64,000 nt of DNA from CAZRCG01 sp964598565 (GTDB lineage Bacteria; Bdellovibrionota; UBA2394): NCBI GenBank assembly GCA_964598565.1, contig CAZRCG010000003.1, positions 62,001 through 126,000 on the forward strand, read 5' to 3'. Of the stretch, positions 51,454-59,882 are shown one piece after another (position 1 is the stretch's first letter; each line of letters opens with the position of its first letter). The notes below the pieces were generated by a model. That model searched no databases. It was given only the letters and a program-made list of their open reading frames with translations, and was not told where the DNA came from. The translations under genes and the position numbers were made by a program.

Positions 51454-52713
51454 TTAGAGTTCTTTTTCTTCGGATAGGGCAGCGTCGAGAATCTTTCGCT
51501 TTTCGCCGGTCTTTTGAAGGGCGGCTTGCAAGTGATTGAGTTGCCGTTCTTCCGCAATCTGGATCATCTTAGTCCAAAACGATGTTACGAGTAGTCGCTT
51601 TGGACTTCGTATCAAAGCTTCCAGTGCAATCGAAACTAATGTGCTGTTGTGCCACAGCCATGGATTGTGAAGAGATGCTGATCGTCGGTGATGGGACTGA
51701 ATTTCCCACAGTGCGGATGCGACCACGAGAGCGCCTTCACGCATGCGACGAGGAGAACTGAGGCCTACTTCCCATGGGCGATGGGAGCTAAGATCACGAA
51801 GACAGAGATTGTCAATTTGAGTGGGCAATTCGAAGTGAGTGGGCAAGGAACTGAGAGACGAATCATCCGATAGATCGTGGGCATCGAAATGGCCAAAGCA
51901 GGGAGTCTTCAATAGAGATGCAGAGAAAAAATCGGAGAGGGCCTCGTGAAGAAGATAGGCTTGCTCTCCCCATAGTTGCGGGTTCAAATCATCGATAACG
52001 CTGTGAAACCATTCGTGCAGAATGATGCTTGCATCCATCGCATCTGGGAGTGAGCCAGCGCCAAAGACGAGTTGGCGATGGTCGGCATCGTAATAAGAAC
52101 GATTGCCTTGGTCGCGGAACGCAATGGTCGTGATGGGGATCTGTTCAAAATGAATTTGGGCTCGGCTCAAAAATTGACGGATTTCCTGAAAACTCATAAC
52201 GATTTGTAGAATGAGGGATTCAAGGCTGTTGAGATTAAAATTCCAGTGACAGAGAGCGTGCTGTGGATCGCAGGGCAGCTGGGTGTCATTCATCCACCGC
52301 AAAGGAGCAATTTTTGTGGTGGGCCACTCAATGGAGGCTCCACTTTGGGGATGAGGCGTGAAATCATGGCATGGGAGGGAGTCGACGATGCGGTCGCGAG
52401 GTGATGCGAACGGGTCTGGAAACGCCTGACGTGTGTGGGCCTGGCAAAGGCGATCTTGATTGTAGAAGCGACGTTGACGTTTGGCGCGTTCGTTGTTTGG
52501 TACTGCTTGTTTCAAGAGAGGCAGATCTGGATTTTCTAATTCAAGAACAAGCGAAAGATCTTCGGGCTTTCTCTTTTCTAAAACTTTGAAATGATCTTCA
52601 TTATCAGGATTGACCCAGCGTTCGAGTTGACGATGATTGAAGCGTATTTGAGATTCGAGCTGCCACGGTAGGGCGACGGCACCGAGAAATAAAGTCGCAA
52701 GAATCTCTATCAT
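51454..52713 (-). CDS. Predicted exported thermolysin-like zinc metallopeptidase
   Basis: The 419-residue protein has a short signal peptide (MIEILATLFLGAVALP). The zinc site HEWFH (233-237) is followed about 20 residues later by HEALSDFF, matching the E-x-x-S-D third-ligand motif of thermolysin/fungalysin-type gluzincins. The region upstream (TTIAFRDQGNRSYYDADHRQ) resembles the strand before the active site in those enzymes. Several cysteines fit an extracytoplasmic location. The substrate is unknown. Confidence 0.72.
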   Translation of the reverse strand: MIEILATLFLGAVALPWQLESQIRFNHRQLERWVNPDNEDHFKVLEKRKPEDLSLVLELENPDLPLLKQAVPNNERAKRQRRFYNQDRLCQAHTRQAFPDPFASPRDRIVDSLPCHDFTPHPQSGASIEWPTTKIAPLRWMNDTQLPCDPQHALCHWNFNLNSLESLILQIVMSFQEIRQFLSRAQIHFEQIPITTIAFRDQGNRSYYDADHRQLVFGAGSLPDAMDASIILHEWFHSVIDDLNPQLWGEQAYLLHEALSDFFSASLLKTPCFGHFDAHDLSDDSSLSSLPTHFELPTQIDNLCLRDLSSHRPWEVGLSSPRRMREGALVVASALWEIQSHHRRSASLHNPWLWHNSTLVSIALEALIRSPKRLLVTSFWTKMIQIAEERQLNHLQAALQKTGEKRKILDAALSEEKEL

Positions 52714-52721
52714 CGTGCTTG

Positions 52722-53186
52722 CTAGGCAAATCGATGGATTAGGCCGCGTGGTAGAAAAACGCTGGTTTGAAGAGGCAGATGACTTTCATTAATTTGGCGT
52801 AGCAATGAACTTTCTCGTTCAAAGACCGGCATTCTCGGTAGCGCCAGCCCAATACGCTGCGCTTTCAGAGCTTCGACGGTCGATCGCACGATTTTGAGAG
52901 TGGCTTCCCAATCACCCGTATTTGCTTCGATATTATTAAGGTAGCCGCCCCCGACAAGAATGAGTCGATCAAAGCGAAACTTTCCATACGTTGGAATGAG
53001 AAGCTTCTCACCGAGCGCGCCAGTGAAATAAGATTTCGCAATGAGAGAACTCAGGGTTCCGTAGAGTCGCCAGTCGATCCAAGAATTACAGCCTTTGAGG
53101 GGGCGTTCATCAACGGCGACTACGGTCACAAGAATATCGCCGTCAAATTGATCGAGGTCTTGAGGAATATCTTTAAGAATATGCAT
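52722..53186 (-). CDS. Stand-alone M17 aminopeptidase N-terminal-like domain protein
   Basis: The 154-residue protein resembles only the N-terminal macro-like domain of leucyl aminopeptidases: FDGDILVTVVAVDERPLKG, then GEKLLIPTYGKFRFDRLILVGGG. The catalytic zinc domain is absent and the gene ends normally, so it is probably a regulatory or binding protein, or a relict. The start codon and its GGTGGCGA ribosome-binding region lie inside a 10-bp inverted repeat. It follows the small lipoprotein gene by about 47 bp. Confidence 0.7.
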   Translation of the reverse strand: MHILKDIPQDLDQFDGDILVTVVAVDERPLKGCNSWIDWRLYGTLSSLIAKSYFTGALGEKLLIPTYGKFRFDRLILVGGGYLNNIEANTGDWEATLKIVRSTVEALKAQRIGLALPRMPVFERESSLLRQINESHLPLQTSVFLPRGLIHRFA

Positions 53187-53217
53187 TCGCCACCATTCTA
53201 AGAACGATGGCGAATGC
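53183..53217 (-). promoter_or_regulatory. Hairpin enclosing ribosome-binding site and start codon
   Basis: GCATTCGCCA (53183-53192) and its exact complement (53208-53217) are separated by 15 nt. In the minus-strand mRNA the start codon is in the second arm together with the GGCGA just before it, so the folded form would hide the initiation site. No T-run follows. It could be a translational switch or an operator. Confidence 0.45.
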
Positions 53218-53233
53218 GGGTAAAGAAAAAGCT

Positions 53234-53425
53234 TTATTCTCCGGTAGGGGTTTCACTGGGCATGCCTTCAGCGGCAGGAGCCTCAGGAGCTGCCTCTTCA
53301 GCCGGGGCTTGGTCCATCGTATCTGCAGGAGCTTCGACGGGGGTCGTCTCCGTGGGGGCCGTTTTCTGGCAAGCGGCAATACTAAGCACTGCCAGGCTGA
53401 GTAGGGTTGTAGTCACTAATTTCAT
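53234..53425 (-). CDS. Small Pro/Ala/Glu-rich lipoprotein
   Basis: From ATG 53425 (AGGAG upstream) the 63-residue precursor has a lipoprotein signal KLVTTTLLSLAVLSIAAC. The mature part is almost entirely low-complexity PTE/APA repeats (PVEAPADTMDQAPAEEAAPE), as in cell-envelope spacer lipoproteins. The frame is open to 53476, but the ribosome-binding site and signal fix the start. It lies just downstream of tRNA-Val on the same strand. Confidence 0.75.
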   Translation of the reverse strand: MKLVTTTLLSLAVLSIAACQKTAPTETTPVEAPADTMDQAPAEEAAPEAPAAEGMPSETPTGE

Positions 53426-53518
53426 AATTAAATCTCCTGTAAGAAATAGAGCGAAGGGCATTGGGAATGATATCATTCCTTAGCGCCTCCTCGCGGCGAT
53501 GCACCATGCATCACTGCG

Positions 53519-53595
53519 TGGTGGGCGTTGCAGGACTCGAACCTGCGACCTCGTCCGTGTGAAGGACGCGCTCTAGCCAGCTGAGCTAAACGCCC
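53519..53595 (-). tRNA. tRNA-Val(CAC), CCA end encoded
   Basis: The acceptor GGGCGTT pairs with AACGCCC. The D-arm is AGCTCAGCTGGCTAGAGC, the anticodon stem/loop is CGTCC-TTCACAC-GGACG with anticodon CAC, and the T-arm is GCAGG-TTCGAGT-CCTGC. Discriminator A and a genomic CCA complete it. CAC reads GUG valine codons. Confidence 0.95.
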
Positions 53596-53685
53596 CAAAG
53601 TTCTATTCGCTCTTAAAAGCTAAAATGTTTGATCTTGTATGTAAATAAAGAAGAAATTGATGAGTTCTTTTGAGAAACCCATTTT

Positions 53686-54993
53686 TTACTTAGCGACTGT
53701 AGCTTCTTCGGCGGAGCCGGAAGGAGGGGGAGTGGCCACCAGAAGATTGCCGCGGGGGCGGCCGAGATACGTTTTGAACTTCGCGACGAGTTCGTGGGCA
53801 CGTCGTTCGTAAGTATGATCTCGCAGTACGATGGTTCGGCCAGAATCGATCATTTCTTGGCGTCGTTCTGGATGACGGGAGTAGAAAGAAAAGAGGTCAG
53901 TGATTTCGCTCGTGTAGCGATAGGTGGCAATGTCGCGCTTATCAAAAAAATTCCAAAGATCTTGTCGCTCATCGGTGATTGGAAAGCCACCACAGGCAAG
54001 AACCATGAAGATTCGTTCGTGCACAAAGTGCTGAAACGTCTGTTTGGTCATACACAGAGTCGCAAAAGAGGAAGCAAAAAATTCAAAAAGTTGTTTTTGA
54101 GACAAACGATGGGGTGCATGTTTCAGTCCTGGAACCAGTGTGGCCCAATCGGAAGAGCCTTGTAGGTTGATCGGGAGATAGCGAAGGAGTTGACGAAGGG
54201 TTATGGCGAGCTGATAACCAGAAAACAGAAAGTCCACACGGGCTCCAAAAATAGCCCATACAATCCGGTCAACGTTGTTCAGCATAAGATTCGATCGGGC
54301 GTTTACCCATTGTTTTCGAGCGTCTCGAAAGTAAAGGTCAAATCTAGATCGCAGAGAGAATAGCTTCTGTAGGTCGTCATGGAGTTGTTCCGCCATAGCG
54401 GGTTGAAGATCAAATCCGCGAAGTTGTTGTAGATCATGAAGACACCAGCGCACATAATAGTCTCTCAATTCGCTGTCACTCCAGAGTTGATCGGCTCCCC
54501 CGGAGACGGAGTCACCCGAAAAAAACAACTCGGCTGAGTGGTGGGGTAGCCACGATGATTGAGAAGACGGTAAGTCTCTGGCATTGACGGCCATAGGTAA
54601 ATAAAAGGCGTCCAAATTTTTTTGACGATAAAACTCGAGAAAGTAAGTGTCTGAAGCAGCGATTACAAAGTGTCTCGGATAGTGATGTTGCGTCCATCGC
54701 GATAAAAATTGAGATCCGCCGGCAATTTCTGGTGATTCAAAGAACCACGACATTGAAAACAGACCCTTTCGATAGAGAAGGTCGAGGACAGCATCAGCCT
54801 CAGGATTCGAAGTCATGAAATCGAAATTGTTAGTCAAAAGCACGTCTGGCTTAAAGGACTCGATGAGAGATGAAATATCGTTCAAAAGGGAGGGAGAGTC
54901 CACGAGTGTTCGAACGTCGTGGCCCATCATTTGAAACTCGGCATGAAGGGTGTCAAGAATGGGTTCACGCGAGTTTAGTAGGAGAATACGCAC
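53686..54993 (-). CDS. CgeB-like glycosyltransferase
   Basis: The 435-residue protein resembles the CgeB/YkvP group of GT-B glycosyltransferases. It has an N-terminal Rossmann-like half (RILLLNSREPILDTL, SFKPDVLLTNNFDF) and the C-terminal donor-binding signature HERIFMVLACGGFPITDE, followed by LWNFFD. A long helical insert occupies about residues 170-260. There is no membrane segment. It probably decorates a surface component, but the acceptor is unknown. The start is GTG, with AGAGAG upstream. Confidence 0.72.
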   Translation of the reverse strand: MRILLLNSREPILDTLHAEFQMMGHDVRTLVDSPSLLNDISSLIESFKPDVLLTNNFDFMTSNPEADAVLDLLYRKGLFSMSWFFESPEIAGGSQFLSRWTQHHYPRHFVIAASDTYFLEFYRQKNLDAFYLPMAVNARDLPSSQSSWLPHHSAELFFSGDSVSGGADQLWSDSELRDYYVRWCLHDLQQLRGFDLQPAMAEQLHDDLQKLFSLRSRFDLYFRDARKQWVNARSNLMLNNVDRIVWAIFGARVDFLFSGYQLAITLRQLLRYLPINLQGSSDWATLVPGLKHAPHRLSQKQLFEFFASSFATLCMTKQTFQHFVHERIFMVLACGGFPITDERQDLWNFFDKRDIATYRYTSEITDLFSFYSRHPERRQEMIDSGRTIVLRDHTYERRAHELVAKFKTYLGRPRGNLLVATPPPSGSAEEATVAK

Positions 54994-55071
54994 GTCTCTC
55001 TATTCTAGGGGAGCTTTAACGATTCAGCAAATTTGGCGGACAATTTTATATTTTTCAAGTTAGTATAGCGC

Positions 55072-55479
55072 ATGAAAATGTCTTTTCGTTTCGCAAGTTT
55101 CTCAGCGCTAAGTGTCACACTATTTTTGGTGTCGCCTTTGGGGTGGTCGCAAGAGTCGGAGGCGTCCAAAAAATCAAAGGGTAACCGTACCATCGTGATA
55201 CAAGAAAGTCAGGACAAGCTCTTACAAGCCCCAGAGGTCTTCGTAGAATCTGGTTCTGATACGGTTTCGGGTAGCCCAGAGTCGCATATCAAAGCGGCCT
55301 ATCGAACATGGCAAACGGCCTGCAAGGAATGGGAGGCAAAGCTCAAAAGCTATAACGGAAATAATTTAATGATGGCGTCGTGTGGTGACGCACAGCGTAC
55401 GGAGGAGTCGATCCAGTCCGAGAAGATCTATACGTACAAATCTAAAGCGACCTACAAAATACGTGTTCTTGGAAAATAG
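55072..55479 (+). CDS. Small exported protein of unknown function
   Basis: The 135-residue protein has a signal peptide (FRFASFSALSVTLFLVSPLGWS). A Ser/Lys-rich linker leads to a compact domain with two cysteines (QTACKEWEAKL, MASCGDAQ). No family is recognised. Its last codons overlap or abut the start of rsmH, so the two genes are probably translated from one message. Confidence 0.6.
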   Translation: MKMSFRFASFSALSVTLFLVSPLGWSQESEASKKSKGNRTIVIQESQDKLLQAPEVFVESGSDTVSGSPESHIKAAYRTWQTACKEWEAKLKSYNGNNLMMASCGDAQRTEESIQSEKIYTYKSKATYKIRVLGK

Positions 55480-56392
55480 GGAACATTCAGCAAGCCACTG
55501 GGTCCATAAGCCTGTTCTTGTGGAAGAGATTAAAGACGCTCTTGCGTGGGGAGGGTCTTCTGTATCGTTTTGGGATGCCACCGTTGGGTTGGCCGGTCAT
55601 TCGCGAGCCTTACTCTTGTCGAATAAGTTACCGATTAGGTACGTAGCTACCGATCAAGATGCGGTGGCGTTGGAGCAGGCCAAAAAGACACTCGAAGAAA
55701 GTTTTGGCTCTTCGTGGGTGGGAGTATTCGAACATAGCAATTTCGCAGATTATGCAGAGCAAACCTCCGATCGCTTCGATCGCATTTTGGTGGATCTCGG
55801 CGTCTCGTCCTATCAACTAGATGACGCTACTCGAGGATTCAGTTTTCAAAAAGAGGGGCCTCTCGATATGCGTATGGACCCTTCGAAAGGCAGAGCGTTA
55901 GCGGACTGGCTTTTTCACTGTGATCGTGATGAGTTTTTGCGAGTCTTACGTATGGGAGAAGTACTTCAAGCCCATCGTCTCGTCGATCGTTGGCTACGAG
56001 AGCGCGACGCGCTCGTGAATTTGAAGGGCATGGACACTGAGGGTAGACCTTTGATGACCACCAAACATTTTGTCGAAGCTTTAGGTCATCGGCTCGATTC
56101 AAAAGATAGAAAAGGGCGTCACCCCCTCACCTTGGTATTTCAGGCTCTGCGGGTTTTTATTAACTGTGAGGATACTGTTTTAGAGCGTCTTTTAACGAGA
56201 CTGCCTCAAATATTGGCGCCGGAGGGTCGCGTGGCTATTATATCGTTTCACAGCCAAGAAGATCGCATGGTGAAGTGGATGCTCAAAGAAACCTTGGAAC
56301 CCATCACTAAAAAAGTGGTCATGGCTTCAGAGGCTGAAGCTCAAGAGAATCCGCGTGCACGATCGGCCAAGTTGAGGGTGTATCGATCATGA
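55463..56392 (+). CDS. rsmH: 16S rRNA (cytosine1402-N4)-methyltransferase
   Basis: RsmH methylates the decoding-centre base C1402. Motifs are HKPVLVEEI at the N-terminus, DATVGLAGHSRALL (AdoMet loop), ATDQD, DRILVDLGVSSYQLDD then RGFSFQ, GPLDMRMD, and FHSQEDRMVK near the end. About 310 residues is normal. There is no ATG: GTG 55463 (inside the previous gene's end) or TTG 55469 are the only sensible starts. Unusually it is not next to mraZ, ftsL or ftsI, so it is detached from the usual cell-division cluster. Confidence 0.93.
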   Translation: MFLENREHSASHWVHKPVLVEEIKDALAWGGSSVSFWDATVGLAGHSRALLLSNKLPIRYVATDQDAVALEQAKKTLEESFGSSWVGVFEHSNFADYAEQTSDRFDRILVDLGVSSYQLDDATRGFSFQKEGPLDMRMDPSKGRALADWLFHCDRDEFLRVLRMGEVLQAHRLVDRWLRERDALVNLKGMDTEGRPLMTTKHFVEALGHRLDSKDRKGRHPLTLVFQALRVFINCEDTVLERLLTRLPQILAPEGRVAIISFHSQEDRMVKWMLKETLEPITKKVVMASEAEAQENPRARSAKLRVYRS

Positions 56393-57144
56393 ATCAAGTG
56401 CCACCTATCAATCGACGAGAGCAGGAAGAGCGCTTTGTCAGAGATTTTCATCGCTTTCAAGAGCTCGCCGCTCAGACGAAACCTCGATTTCGTTTGTCGA
56501 CGCAAGAGTTCTATCCTTGTTTAGACGATAAGAGTTCTGCGACAGAGTTTGATCGTCACTATATTTACCATACGGCGTGGGCGATGGCATGCCTTCAGAA
56601 AATACACCCAAGTGAGCACCATGATTTTTCATCGAGTCTCTATTTTTCGGCTCTCTTATCGGCGTCTACGCCTGTAATATTTTATGATATTCGTCCGCCC
56701 GAATTATCTTTGCCCCGATTGCAGGTAAAAAAAGAAAATTTGCAATCCCTTACTCTCGAAAGTCAGTCGTTGCAAAGTGTGTCTTGCATGCATGTGGTAG
56801 AACATATTGGCTTGGGTCGCTACGGAGACGAGATTGACTACGACGGCGACTTAAAGGCTATCTCGGAGTTGAAGCGCGTCACGGCCCCCGGGGGAAATCT
56901 GCTCTTTGTCGTTCCGATAGGCCAAGACGCCATACAGTTTAATGCTCATCGCATTTATAGTTATGCGCAGGTGAGCTCGTTGTTTGAAGGATTTCATCTG
57001 CACGAATTTGCGCTGATTCCCGATGATTCCAAGGTGGGGCATTTAATGGTAGGCGCCAGCGAGTCTTTGGCCAACCAACAGCGCTATGGCTGTGGATGCT
57101 TTTGGTGGAAACGTCCGGTTGTCGAAGGGCCAAACAGTTTCTAG
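56389..57144 (+). CDS. DUF268 family protein (methyltransferase-like)
   Basis: The 251-residue protein contains the DUF268 signature CMHVVEHIGLGRYGDEIDYD, then RVTAPGGNLLFVVPIGQD and NAHRIYSYAQV. The fold resembles AdoMet methyltransferases, and DUF268 proteins are often found in polysaccharide gene sets, but no activity is established. Its ATG overlaps the rsmH stop (ATGA). Confidence 0.82.
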   Translation: MNQVPPINRREQEERFVRDFHRFQELAAQTKPRFRLSTQEFYPCLDDKSSATEFDRHYIYHTAWAMACLQKIHPSEHHDFSSSLYFSALLSASTPVIFYDIRPPELSLPRLQVKKENLQSLTLESQSLQSVSCMHVVEHIGLGRYGDEIDYDGDLKAISELKRVTAPGGNLLFVVPIGQDAIQFNAHRIYSYAQVSSLFEGFHLHEFALIPDDSKVGHLMVGASESLANQQRYGCGCFWWKRPVVEGPNSF

Positions 57145-57153
57145 AATAAGGCT

Positions 57154-57564
57154 ATGATTGCTTATGGACCTTTTAGGGTCACCTTTTATCACGATGGAGA
57201 AGTGATTTTTCGCCAGGGCGAGGAAAGTCGAAGTCTTTATCTGATTAAACAAGGTGAGGTGCGAGTCTATAATTTTGATAAGCTGGGCGCTAAAGTTCAA
57301 ATATGTCTGTTAGGTATAAATCAAATTTTGGGTGAAATGGCCTTTATTGATAATTCTCCCCGCTCGGCTTGGGCCGAAGCGGTCGGCAAGGTGGAAGTTG
57401 TCGAGATGCCCACCGAGAATCTTCAAGATATGTTGCAGCGACAGCCGGCGTGGGTGCGAGCCTTGTTGCAGTCGCTCGTGACCCGTCTTCGTCAGGCCAA
57501 TACCACCATGCAAGACTTAAACGAAAAAGTTGTCGGCAAAAACTTAGCTCGAAACGGACTTTAG
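57154..57564 (+). CDS. Cyclic-nucleotide-binding domain protein
   Basis: The 136-residue protein is a single cNMP-binding beta-roll: FYHDGEVIFRQGEESRSLYL, IKQGEVRVYNFDKLGAK, then ILGEMAFIDNSPRSAWAEA, which is the phosphate-binding cassette with conserved Glu and Arg. No DNA-binding or catalytic domain follows, so it probably regulates a partner or is a small sensor. It lies 9 bp after the DUF268 gene. Confidence 0.88.
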   Translation: MIAYGPFRVTFYHDGEVIFRQGEESRSLYLIKQGEVRVYNFDKLGAKVQICLLGINQILGEMAFIDNSPRSAWAEAVGKVEVVEMPTENLQDMLQRQPAWVRALLQSLVTRLRQANTTMQDLNEKVVGKNLARNGL

Positions 57565-57579
57565 TGGCACAATTGGAGC

Positions 57580-58857
57580 ATGCAAAAGAATCGTTCGGTT
57601 TATGTTCTTGGTGGCCAGCGCACAGCCTTTGTTCGTTCGTTCACGTCGTATGCTTCAGTTTCCACTCAGGAACTGATGGTCGCGTCGTTGCAATCGTTGG
57701 TTGAGAGATTTAAGTTGCAAGGGGAGACACTAGGCGACGTTAGCCTTGGGGCGGTGATGAAGAGCTCGATTCATTGGAATTTAGCTCGCGAATCTGTGTT
57801 GGGTTCTGGCCTCGACCCGCGCACTCCTGCTTTTGATATTCAACGTGCGTGCGGAACTAGCTTAGAAGCGACTCATCTTATCGCCCTAAAGATTGGCGCG
57901 TCTCATATCGAAGGAGGTATTGCAGGGGGGGCCGATACCAATAGCGATTTACCGCTAGAGTGGCCTCGCTCCTTCGCTGAGAAAATGGCCCGTCTCACGA
58001 TGGCCAAATCTTGGGGTGAGAAGCTGGCGGCGTTGGCGCAATTCAGACCGAAAGATTTTTCAGTGAGCATGCCCGCGGTTGTCGAGCCTCGTACTAAAAT
58101 GTCGATGGGCCAGCACTGCGAAGCCATGGTTAAAGAATGGCGTATTTCTATGCAGGAGCAAAATGAGCTTGCCGTTCAGAGTCATCTTCATGCGGCGAAA
58201 GCTTACGAGTCAGGTTTTTATCGCGACATGGTGATGAACTACCGGGGCATTTCAAGAGATTCTTTTGTGCGAGGGGATACATCGATGGAGAAACTTGCGA
58301 AGCTTAAGCCTGTCTTTGATCGAAGCTCTGCGGGAACGCTTACCGCGGGTAACTCCACGCCGCTGACCGATGGTTCGGCCGTTGTTCTTTTAGGTTCCGA
58401 AGCCTACGCTCAAAAAAAATCGCTAGAGCCTTTGGCGCAGTATATTGATGGCGAAGTGGCGGCGGTCGATTTTGTCAAGGGTGCTGGGCTCTTGATGGCG
58501 CCCACTATCGCGGTGGCGAGACTCTTAGAGCGGCATCGCTTGACCTTTAAAGATTTCGATTTTTTTGAAATTCATGAAGCCTTTGCTGGGCAAGTTTTGT
58601 GCACGCTGAAGGCGTGGGAATCTGCGGACTACTGCAAGAAAGAAATCGGGTTAACCGAGGCGCTCGGCTCGATTGATCGATCGAAGATGAATCTTGCGGG
58701 TGGTTCTGTGGCTTTAGGGCATCCTTTTGCGGCGACCGGCGCCAGGCTGGTTGCGACCTTGGCGCATCAGCTCAAAGCGAAAGGCTCGGGTCGTGGTTTA
58801 ATATCGGTCTGCACAGGCGGGGGCATGGGAGTCGCTGCCATTTTAGAAAGGCCCTAA
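57580..58857 (+). CDS. Thiolase family acyl-CoA acetyltransferase (FadI/FadA-like)
   Basis: Thiolases split 3-ketoacyl-CoA in beta-oxidation or run the reverse reaction. The 425-residue protein shows the nucleophile in QRACGTSLEA, the HEAFAGQVL block, NLAGGSVALGHPFAATGAR with the catalytic His, and the second cysteine in SVCTGGGMG. A longer middle loop fits the FadI/trifunctional-type beta subunit. It probably works with fadD, etfBA and the Fe-S oxidoreductase of this window. A hydratase/dehydrogenase partner is not seen here. Confidence 0.9.
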   Translation: MQKNRSVYVLGGQRTAFVRSFTSYASVSTQELMVASLQSLVERFKLQGETLGDVSLGAVMKSSIHWNLARESVLGSGLDPRTPAFDIQRACGTSLEATHLIALKIGASHIEGGIAGGADTNSDLPLEWPRSFAEKMARLTMAKSWGEKLAALAQFRPKDFSVSMPAVVEPRTKMSMGQHCEAMVKEWRISMQEQNELAVQSHLHAAKAYESGFYRDMVMNYRGISRDSFVRGDTSMEKLAKLKPVFDRSSAGTLTAGNSTPLTDGSAVVLLGSEAYAQKKSLEPLAQYIDGEVAAVDFVKGAGLLMAPTIAVARLLERHRLTFKDFDFFEIHEAFAGQVLCTLKAWESADYCKKEIGLTEALGSIDRSKMNLAGGSVALGHPFAATGARLVATLAHQLKAKGSGRGLISVCTGGGMGVAAILERP

Positions 58858-58909
58858 CTTTTCTCTGACACCGCAGCGATCTCTTGAAGCCCTTTGTCCT
58901 AGCCCTATT

Positions 58910-59869
58910 ATGTTGGCGCCCATGGTGGGCCTCACTCATTTTGCAGTGCGTGAGGCGTTGGCCAGCTTGAGTCCCGATATTCGATCGCTGTGGCCTACCG
59001 AAATGTTGTCGAGCCGACGAGTTTTATATCAAAAAGAAAACCAGGTATCTGAAGTGATTTTTCACGATAAAGCACGAGGCCTATGTCCACAATTGTTGGG
59101 CAATGAGTCGTATTTCATTCGCGAGTCTATCAAGAAGCTAGAAGCCTGGGGGGCGGTGGCAATTGATATTAATATGGGCTGCCCAGTGCGCCAGGCACTT
59201 CGTCACAATTACGGCGTAGCCTTGATGGGCGATGCCGACTATGCCGCTCGGGTGACTGAAATGGCGGTGAATTCGACGAAGCTTCCTGTATCCGTTAAGT
59301 TGAGAGCGGGATTTCAAAAAGATGAAGCGTTTTTAATTCGCTTTGTAAAAGGCTTAGAGAATGCCGGCGCTGCATGGATCACCTTACATCCGCGTACAGC
59401 GAGCGAAGGGCGTCGCGGTTCAGCCGACTGGTCGCAAATTCGAGAGGTACGAGAGGCGATTTCTATTCCTGTTGTGGGCAACGGCGATATTCAAAATTTG
59501 GCTGACGTCGAGAAGATGTTTCAAGAAACAGGATGCTCTCGAGTAATGGTGGGCCGCGCACTGCTGTCGAAGCCGTGGATGCTGGCATCTGCCTCAGGTG
59601 TAAAGGCTCCAGACACTTGGGAGCAGGGCGCTTATTATGGACGGTTTTTGCTAAGAGTCGTTCAGGCTATGCAGACTTATTATTTAGAGGCCGATGCGCT
59701 TCGAAAAATTCGATTTTTAGCGTTTCATAGCAGCGTCTATCTGGAGTTTGGCCACAGTCTTTATACGTCGATAAAAGGCGCTCCATCGCTCAAAGCGGTG
59801 AACGAAGTAATCGAGTGTTTTTTTGAAAGCCCTCAGCGCATTCTCGAAACAACATCGCGAAGGCGGTAA
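58910..59869 (+). CDS. dus: tRNA-dihydrouridine synthase
   Basis: Dus reduces uridines in tRNA D-loops with FMN. The 319-residue protein starts MLAPMVGLTHFAVREAL and has INMGCPVRQALRHNYGVALM, containing the catalytic cysteine, then VSVKLRAGF, LHPRTASEG, IPVVGNGDI and VMVGRALLSKPW, the FMN phosphate site. The subfamily (A, B or C) cannot be fixed. It ends 13 bp from the convergent acs. Confidence 0.92.
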   Translation: MLAPMVGLTHFAVREALASLSPDIRSLWPTEMLSSRRVLYQKENQVSEVIFHDKARGLCPQLLGNESYFIRESIKKLEAWGAVAIDINMGCPVRQALRHNYGVALMGDADYAARVTEMAVNSTKLPVSVKLRAGFQKDEAFLIRFVKGLENAGAAWITLHPRTASEGRRGSADWSQIREVREAISIPVVGNGDIQNLADVEKMFQETGCSRVMVGRALLSKPWMLASASGVKAPDTWEQGAYYGRFLLRVVQAMQTYYLEADALRKIRFLAFHSSVYLEFGHSLYTSIKGAPSLKAVNEVIECFFESPQRILETTSRRR

Positions 59870-59882
59870 GTGTGCTCCAGAC

